Below the pieces are notes generated by a model that saw only the letters and a program-made list of their open reading frames with translations, did not search any database and had not been told where the DNA came from. Positions 58,534 to 64,000 of a DNA stretch of 64,000 bases are shown in pieces. Both the position numbers and the translations under genes were made by a program. Source of the stretch: an uncultured Aquimarina sp. (GTDB taxonomy: Bacteria > Bacteroidota > Bacteroidia > Flavobacteriales > Flavobacteriaceae). The stretch lies in the NCBI GenBank assembly GCA_947501475.1, contig CANMWA010000008.1:62001-126000 (forward strand), written 5' to 3'. The number at the start of each line of letters is the position of its first letter. Within the stretch, counting starts at the first letter, position 1.

Positions 58534-61500
58534 ATGAGCACATTCAACTTTACTAAGTGGAATAAAATATTAGGATGGGTAGTTTTTACTATTGCCTTAT
58601 GTGTTTACTCAACGACAGTTGAGCCAACAGCTAGTTTCTGGGATGCTGGAGAGTATATTGCAACGTCATCAAAATTACAAGTAGGTCACCCTCCTGGAGC
58701 TCCATTGTTTCAGATGATAGGAGCATTTGCTAGCGCATTTGCATCAGACCCAACTCATATTGCATTGATGGTAAATTTAACCTCTGCTTTTGCTAGTGCT
58801 TTTACTATATTATTTATGTTTTGGTCTATTACAATTCTTGTAAAAAAACTAATCACAAAAGATGAAGAATTTACGCAAAGTAAAGCGATTGCTGTATTAG
58901 GGAGTGCAACCGTTGGCGCTTTGGCTTTTACATTTACTGATAGCTTTTGGTTTAATGCAGTCGAAGCCGAAGTATACGCTATGGCCACATGTATATTATC
59001 AATTCTTTTTTACCTAGGCTTATTATGGGAACGAGATATGCATCAACCTAGAGGAAACAAATGGCTCATTTTAATCTCATTTATTGTAGGGTTATCTTTT
59101 GGGGTACATTTTATGGGGCTCTTATCTATACCAGCTATAGGATTATTGTATTATTTTAAAAATTATAAAGAAATAACCATAAAGAATTTTATTATAGCCA
59201 ATATTGCCGTTGTAGCTATCTTGTTATTTATATTCAAACTTCTTTTACCTTCTACATTAAAATTCTTTGGTGCTGCTGAAGTGTTTTTCATTAACTCTAT
59301 TGGGCTTCCATTTAATTCAGGAACTATTATCGCGGGACTAATTATAGCTGCGGCATTTTATTTTACAATAAAGTATACTCGAAAAAAAGATTATGTACAA
59401 CTAAACACATTATTATTATGTATCATGTTTATCCTCCTAGGTTTTTCTAGCTGGGTAATGTTACCTATACGAGCAAATGCCGGAACAGTAATTAATGAAA
59501 ACAACCCTAACAATGCTCGAGAGCTATTGGCATACTACAATTTAGAGCAATATCCAGAAACACATCTTTTTTATGGACCACAGTTTTCTGAAATCTATGC
59601 AGGCTTAGATCAAAACGATCCATACGAAGACGACAAACCAAAATATGAAAAAGATCTAAAATCAGGAAAATATATTATCGTAAACGATTGGAAGAATGCA
59701 AGACAAAACCTTGACAATGCACACAAAGCATTTTTACCAAGAATGTGGAGCACAGAGCATATTGCAAATTATATGGAATATACTGGCCCCATTAAATTTA
59801 CTATAAAACCAGAATATCAAGATGAAGACGAGTTACTAAAAGCGGTAACTCAATTTAGAAGAGAATACGCTACTGGAAAGCTTGACAATGATGATTATCA
59901 TAAATTTCTTCAATCATTTGGCAACTATCTCGATGTCCAAAAACCTTCTTTTTGGGATAATGTAGTTTATCTATTTGACTATCAAATGGGATATATGTAT
60001 TGGCGATATTTTATGTGGAATTTTGTTGGAAGACAAGATGACAACCAAGGCAAGTTAACCAACCTCGAAGGTAACTGGATTAGCGGAATTAAATTTATAG
60101 ATGAAATGCATTTGGGTTCTCAAGATAATCTACCTAGTGATGCACTCAAAAATAAAGCCCGCAATACCTATTATTTCTTACCATTATTATTGGGATTAAT
60201 TGGGTTTGTATTCATGCTTCAACGTGATAAAAAGTATTTTTGGGTATTACTCGTATTTTTCCTTTTTACAGGTTTGGCCTTAAAAATATACCTTAATGAA
60301 AGGCCTTTTGAGCCTAGAGAACGTGATTATGCACTTGTAGGCTCATTCTATGTATTTGCTATTTGGATAGGTTTTGGAGTATATGCATTATTCGATTTAC
60401 TCAAAGAATACTTAAAACCAAAATTACTCGCACCGATTGTAACAGCTGTATGCTTATTAGCTGTACCCGTACTTTTGGCAGCGCAAAACTGGGATGATCA
60501 TGATCGTTCTAATCGATACACAGCACAGGCAATGGCAAAAATGTATTTACAATCTTGCCAAGAAGATGCTATTCTTTTTACCATTGGAGACAATGATACA
60601 TTTGCATTATGGTATGCGCAAGAAATTGAAGAATACCGTACCGATGTAAGAACTGTAAATACTAGCCTTTTTGCTACAGATTGGTATATCGATCAAATGA
60701 AAAGTGCTGCCTACAAAGGTAAACCTATTCCTTCTCAACTAAAGCATAAGTTTTATCGATTTGGCAACAATGATGCTATTTATTACAAACCTATCACAAA
60801 AGACACCGTACCCATCAAAACATGGATGGATTGGATAGAAAATGATAACCCAAAAACAAAAGGTGATTTACAAAGCGGTAAAAAAGTAAATACATTTCCT
60901 TCAAAACATATCAGGATACCCGTAGACAAAGAAGCTGTGCTTAGAAACGGTATTGTATCTCTAAAAGATGCAGATCTTATCGTTCCTTATATAGATATTC
61001 ATCTAAAAGGAGATCTATTATTTAAAAACCGTCTACTCATGTTAGATATTATCGCAAATAACAACTGGGAAAGACCTATATATTTTACCGGAGGTAGTTA
61101 TGGCGATGATGATTTCTTATGGATGAAAGATTATCTACAGTTAGATGGAGTGACCTACAAGTTAGTGCCAATACTTACAAAGCTTGATCGACGGAATCCT
61201 TTTGAAATGGGTAGAATCGACACTGATCTTATGTATAAAAATGTTACAAGCTGGGATTGGGGAAATAGTGAAGATCCAAATATTTATCATGATCCAGAAA
61301 CCAGAAAAAATGCAATTACCTATAGAAGTAATTTAGCAAGACTTGTAGAAGCATTGATTAATGAGGGCAAAAAAGAAAAAGCTAAAGAAATTCTAGACTT
61401 AGCTATGGAAAAAATGCCTGTCGAATATTATGAATACTATACCTTATTAGAAGCATACGTTACAGGGTACTACCAAATAGGAGAAAAAGACAAAGCACGT

Positions 61501-61839
61501 GATCTATGGAATAAGGTTGCAAAAAAATATCAAGATCAGCTCACCTATTTTGGAAGCCTAGAGCTTAAAGATCAATATATGTATGCTGAAGATATTGTAA
61601 CCAATGTAGAACGCTATCGAAGTGTCGTTGATTTATTATTAATCAATAAAGATCGAGAAATGATTGAAGAAAAAGCAGAAGAATTTAATCGATACCTTAG
61701 ATTGTTTACCAGGTTATACTCTGCCGATGAAGAATATGATGATGAAGAGGCAATTCGTGAGCAAGAAGAACAATACTTAAAAGAGCTACAAAAACAACAA
61801 GAAGACTCTACAGGAAATCAAGACAGTATTATAGACTAA
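58534..61839 (+). CDS. DUF2723 multi-pass membrane protein, glycosyltransferase-like
   Basis: 1101 residues. The N-terminal 380 residues hold about ten helices with the DUF2723 block EPTASFWDAGEYIATSSKLQ and VGHPPGAPLFQMIGAFAS, whose acidic residue resembles that of GT-C glycosyltransferases. A second helix group lies at about 545-650, and the C-terminal part has NERPFEPRERDYALVGSFYV and helical repeat-like sequence, ending in an acidic Glu/Gln tail. Related proteins (TMEM260) are protein O-mannosyltransferases; for this one the acceptor is unknown. It is convergent with nothing and is followed by a weak terminator and the deacetylase gene. Confidence 0.92.
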   Translation: MSTFNFTKWNKILGWVVFTIALCVYSTTVEPTASFWDAGEYIATSSKLQVGHPPGAPLFQMIGAFASAFASDPTHIALMVNLTSAFASAFTILFMFWSITILVKKLITKDEEFTQSKAIAVLGSATVGALAFTFTDSFWFNAVEAEVYAMATCILSILFYLGLLWERDMHQPRGNKWLILISFIVGLSFGVHFMGLLSIPAIGLLYYFKNYKEITIKNFIIANIAVVAILLFIFKLLLPSTLKFFGAAEVFFINSIGLPFNSGTIIAGLIIAAAFYFTIKYTRKKDYVQLNTLLLCIMFILLGFSSWVMLPIRANAGTVINENNPNNARELLAYYNLEQYPETHLFYGPQFSEIYAGLDQNDPYEDDKPKYEKDLKSGKYIIVNDWKNARQNLDNAHKAFLPRMWSTEHIANYMEYTGPIKFTIKPEYQDEDELLKAVTQFRREYATGKLDNDDYHKFLQSFGNYLDVQKPSFWDNVVYLFDYQMGYMYWRYFMWNFVGRQDDNQGKLTNLEGNWISGIKFIDEMHLGSQDNLPSDALKNKARNTYYFLPLLLGLIGFVFMLQRDKKYFWVLLVFFLFTGLALKIYLNERPFEPRERDYALVGSFYVFAIWIGFGVYALFDLLKEYLKPKLLAPIVTAVCLLAVPVLLAAQNWDDHDRSNRYTAQAMAKMYLQSCQEDAILFTIGDNDTFALWYAQEIEEYRTDVRTVNTSLFATDWYIDQMKSAAYKGKPIPSQLKHKFYRFGNNDAIYYKPITKDTVPIKTWMDWIENDNPKTKGDLQSGKKVNTFPSKHIRIPVDKEAVLRNGIVSLKDADLIVPYIDIHLKGDLLFKNRLLMLDIIANNNWERPIYFTGGSYGDDDFLWMKDYLQLDGVTYKLVPILTKLDRRNPFEMGRIDTDLMYKNVTSWDWGNSEDPNIYHDPETRKNAITYRSNLARLVEALINEGKKEKAKEILDLAMEKMPVEYYEYYTLLEAYVTGYYQIGEKDKARDLWNKVAKKYQDQLTYFGSLELKDQYMYAEDIVTNVERYRSVVDLLLINKDREMIEEKAEEFNRYLRLFTRLYSADEEYDDEEAIREQEEQYLKELQKQQEDSTGNQDSIID

Positions 61840-61843
61840 TCAA

Positions 61844-61877
61844 AAATAGGAGTTTTAAATTATTAAAGCTCCTATTT
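61844..61877 (+). terminator. stem-loop after the DUF2723 gene
   Basis: AAATAGGAG/CTCCTATTT arms around an AT-rich loop, followed by TCTTATTTTTT. It lies between the DUF2723 gene and the deacetylase, so some transcription may stop here. Confidence 0.6.
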
Positions 61878-61894
61878 CTTATTTTTTATAAAAG

Positions 61895-62545
61895 GTGGAT
61901 TTAATACCATACAAAACACCTAAAGTACTCAAACAATTTTTTTCAAGTTATGTTTGGGATCTTTATCAAAAAAACGAAAAGAAGCTATACCTCACCTTTG
62001 ATGATGGCCCAATACCGGGAGTAACCGAATTTGTTTTAGAACAACTTAAACAACACAAAGCTAAAGCTACTTTTTTTTGCATTGGGAGTAATATCAAGAA
62101 ACATCCTGATATATTCAAAAAAATAATAGCCGAAAACCATGCCATTGGTAATCACACCACACGTCACCTAAAAGCATGGAAAATTGACTCAAAAACATAC
62201 ATCAATGACATCAATGATTGCCAAGCTATAATTCAAGAGTTTTACGACACTAAGAGTACTAAAAAATTATTTAGACCACCATACGGACAGATAAGTTACT
62301 CTAAATTCAAAATATTAGAGGAACAAGGGTACAAAATTATACTTTGGGATGTGTTATCAAAAGACTGGGAGAAAAATACTACTTCAAAAATTTGCCTTGA
62401 AAACATAATTCAAAACACAAAAAAAGGGAGTATCATAGTATTTCATGATAGTATAAAAGCTTCAGAAAAATTAAAGTTTGTTCTACCTAAGGTACTAGAA
62501 CATTTCGCAAAAAAAGGATTTATTTTTGATAAGATCGAGTTCTAA
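61895..62545 (+). CDS. polysaccharide deacetylase (NodB domain)
   Basis: 216 residues. The NodB motifs are TFDDGP (34-39), the metal histidines in GNHTTRHLKAW (His87, His91), and RPPYGQ (127-132). It removes acetyl groups from N-acetylglucosamine polymers or peptidoglycan; the substrate is unknown. The start is a GTG at 61895, chosen because MDLIPYKTPKVLKQFFSSYV is the normal family N-terminus and no ATG lies near. The stop codon overlaps that of the convergent thioredoxin-like gene. Confidence 0.92.
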   Translation: MDLIPYKTPKVLKQFFSSYVWDLYQKNEKKLYLTFDDGPIPGVTEFVLEQLKQHKAKATFFCIGSNIKKHPDIFKKIIAENHAIGNHTTRHLKAWKIDSKTYINDINDCQAIIQEFYDTKSTKKLFRPPYGQISYSKFKILEEQGYKIILWDVLSKDWEKNTTSKICLENIIQNTKKGSIIVFHDSIKASEKLKFVLPKVLEHFAKKGFIFDKIEF

Positions 62546-62838
62546 ACATACTCTTTCATCAATCCTATTAAGGTATTTGCATCTTGCTCACCGCTTTGCC
62601 TCCATACCATTTCACCAGCTTTATAAATCATTAAAGTAGGCAACCCTTTAATCCGAAGTGCAGTCGCCAACTCTTCATTTTTATCCACATCAATCTTAAT
62701 GACTTTTGCTTTGTCACCAAGTGCAGCAGCTACGTCCTTTAATACAGGATGCATTGATAATGAAGGTTCATTCCACTCGGTATAAAAGTCCAACAAAACA
62801 GGAACCCCTATACTTATTATATCTCCAAACTTTGACAT
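62542..62838 (-). CDS. thioredoxin-fold protein without active-site cysteines
   Basis: 98 residues with the thioredoxin outline: LLDFYTEWNEPSLSMHPVLK, VIKIDVDKNEELA and the cis-proline loop IKGLPTLMIYKAGE. Where thioredoxin has WCGPC this protein has WNEPS, and it contains no cysteine at all, so it cannot be a redox thioredoxin. A binding or chaperone role is possible. It overlaps the end of the convergent deacetylase gene by 4 bp. The fold assignment is confident, the function is not. Confidence 0.88.
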   Translation of the reverse strand: MSKFGDIISIGVPVLLDFYTEWNEPSLSMHPVLKDVAAALGDKAKVIKIDVDKNEELATALRIKGLPTLMIYKAGEMVWRQSGEQDANTLIGLMKEYV

Positions 62839-62911
62839 TGTTCAAAATTTTTATATTCAGGCCGATTACAATTGACCTTTAAACCGTTGTAAATATACTA
62901 TTTTATTAGAA

Positions 62912-64000
62912 TTAAGCAGGTTGTGGTCCTTTTCTTAATTCGATCACTGTAATTTCTGGCCAAATTCCAACTCTTCCAGGAAAAGCATGAAATCCAAATC
63001 CACGATTTACATTCAAATAACGCCCCATTTCACTATACATTCCGGCCCATTGTTTATACACATATTGCACTGGGCTCCATCTTACAAATCCAGGAATTTC
63101 AATACCGAATTGAAATCCATGGGTATGACCGCTTAACGTAAGGTGATAATGGTCATCATTTTTCTTCACTTCATATTCCCAATGTGATGGATCATGGCTC
63201 AACAATATTTTAAAGTCATCTTTTTCTACCTGCTCTGAAGCTTTGCTCAAATCACCAGCTTTCTTAAAATTATGACCCCAATTCTCTACTCCAATCACAG
63301 CAATACGCTCACCGTCTTTTTCAACGAAAGCACTATCATTAAGTAACAGATTAAAATCAATTTTATTATGAATATCCTTAATTGCCTCAAAATTGGCGTC
63401 TTTTTCTTCTTGGCTATTCCAGGTAACATACTCTCCATAATCATGATTTCCTAAAACCGAATATTTGCCATGTTTTGGGGTTTTAATCCTTTTAAAAGTA
63501 TCTATCCAATCATCCATCTCTTTTGCCATAGTATTCACAATATCTCCTGTAAAAAGCAAAAGATCCGTCTGTTGTTCATTGATCAAATCTACAGCATATT
63601 CAATCTTAGCAACATCATCAAAACTACCAGAATGAATATCAGAAATCTGCGTAATTCTAAATCCATCAAAAGCCGCTGGTAAGTCATCAAAATGAAGCAC
63701 GTGTTTGATTACTTTAAAATTATATTTACCTCTAAAAATCCCATGCAAAAGACCTGCAAAAGGGATAGCAGCCACACCTAGAGCTATCTGACTTATAAAT
63801 TTTCTGCGATTTGGCAGATATTCGGTAGCCGTACCTTCAAAAAAAGTATTTGTGAGATACGTATATCCCGCTACACAAACACGTATGATATCCTCACCAA
63901 ACATAAAAAGAACCAAGATTAGCTTAGGCACCAATGTTAATAACAACATAGCGCTAGCCCTTAATGTATATTTAGTAGGCCCCACACTGCGATCATAATT
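62912..64000 (-). CDS. metallophosphoesterase membrane protein, 5' partial
   Basis: The frame stays open to base 64000, so the N-terminus lies beyond the window; a GTG at 63985 is probably internal. About 362 residues are visible. Helices near the start (TLRASAMLLLTLVPKLILVL) lead to the cytoplasmic-periplasmic boundary and a calcineurin-like domain with QISDIHSGSFDD, FTGDIVN, LGNHDYGE, SHDPSHWE and LSGHTHGFQF, the five metal-binding motifs. Family members hydrolyse phosphoesters such as lipid or nucleotide pyrophosphates; the substrate is not known here. Confidence 0.92.
   Translation of the reverse strand, partial: NYDRSVGPTKYTLRASAMLLLTLVPKLILVLFMFGEDIIRVCVAGYTYLTNTFFEGTATEYLPNRRKFISQIALGVAAIPFAGLLHGIFRGKYNFKVIKHVLHFDDLPAAFDGFRITQISDIHSGSFDDVAKIEYAVDLINEQQTDLLLFTGDIVNTMAKEMDDWIDTFKRIKTPKHGKYSVLGNHDYGEYVTWNSQEEKDANFEAIKDIHNKIDFNLLLNDSAFVEKDGERIAVIGVENWGHNFKKAGDLSKASEQVEKDDFKILLSHDPSHWEYEVKKNDDHYHLTLSGHTHGFQFGIEIPGFVRWSPVQYVYKQWAGMYSEMGRYLNVNRGFGFHAFPGRVGIWPEITVIELRKGPQPA

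Overview
The window looks like a stretch of chromosome from a member of the Flavobacteriaceae (Bacteroidota); the general style resembles marine genera such as Aquimarina, but the genus cannot be proved from this sequence. The evidence is AT-rich DNA, a complete gliding/type IX secretion translocon gene (sprA), the alternative complex III respiratory operon next to a caa3-type oxidase, a maeB with a fused phosphotransacetylase domain, and promoters of the Bacteroidota type (TAnnTTTG at -7, TTG or TTTG near -33). Almost all genes from 3.4 to 56.9 kb lie on the minus strand. I see no insertion sequence, prophage, CRISPR array or rRNA.

Layout. 1-3.4 kb (+): the 3' part of a YyaL/DUF255 gene and two tandem secreted paralogues of unknown function. 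3.4-11.2 kb (-): tsaB and a tripartite ABC efflux operon with one ATPase, two permeases, two periplasmic adaptors and one TolC. 11.4-16.8 kb (-): cytochrome oxidase assembly and subunit genes (small CxxC protein, DUF420, SCO, a cysteine-free SCO-like protein, oxidase subunit IV, two subunit III genes, heme O synthase). 17-20 kb: an internally shortened metallo-beta-lactamase-fold gene (+), a REP-like hairpin, two TonB-type proteins, VanZ-like and gcvH. 20.3-30.6 kb (-): sprA, ruvA, maeB. 30.7-38.5 kb (-): a lipoprotein trehalase with a sodium/solute symporter and an upstream operator-like palindrome, queG, P450 and ruvB. 38.8-51.5 kb (-): a membrane protein, a terminator, and the ActABCDEF-coxB-coxA respiratory operon. 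51.7-56.9 kb: a SPOR protein (+) and the infB-nusA-rimP operon (-), which has a possible leader attenuator. 57-64 kb: universal stress protein, tRNA-Gln with a tandemly duplicated 3' end, a DUF2723 membrane protein, polysaccharide deacetylase, a thioredoxin-fold protein lacking its cysteines, and a metallophosphoesterase cut by the window end.

How the genes work together. The 39.7-51.5 kb operon would oxidise menaquinol through alternative complex III and pass electrons to the terminal oxidase; the 11.4-16.8 kb block supplies the remaining oxidase subunits, heme and copper assembly. TonB proteins would energise outer-membrane uptake, and SprA is the exit channel for gliding adhesins and secreted enzymes. 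The symporter and trehalase form a plausible trehalose (or related sugar) uptake unit.

I found no convincing new defence or mobile system. The best second-look items are the metallo-beta-lactamase-fold protein without its main metal motif, the repeated tRNA-Gln 3' end with REP-like sequences, the rimP leader hairpin, the helix-hairpin-helix tail on ActC, and the palindrome ahead of the symporter-trehalase pair.
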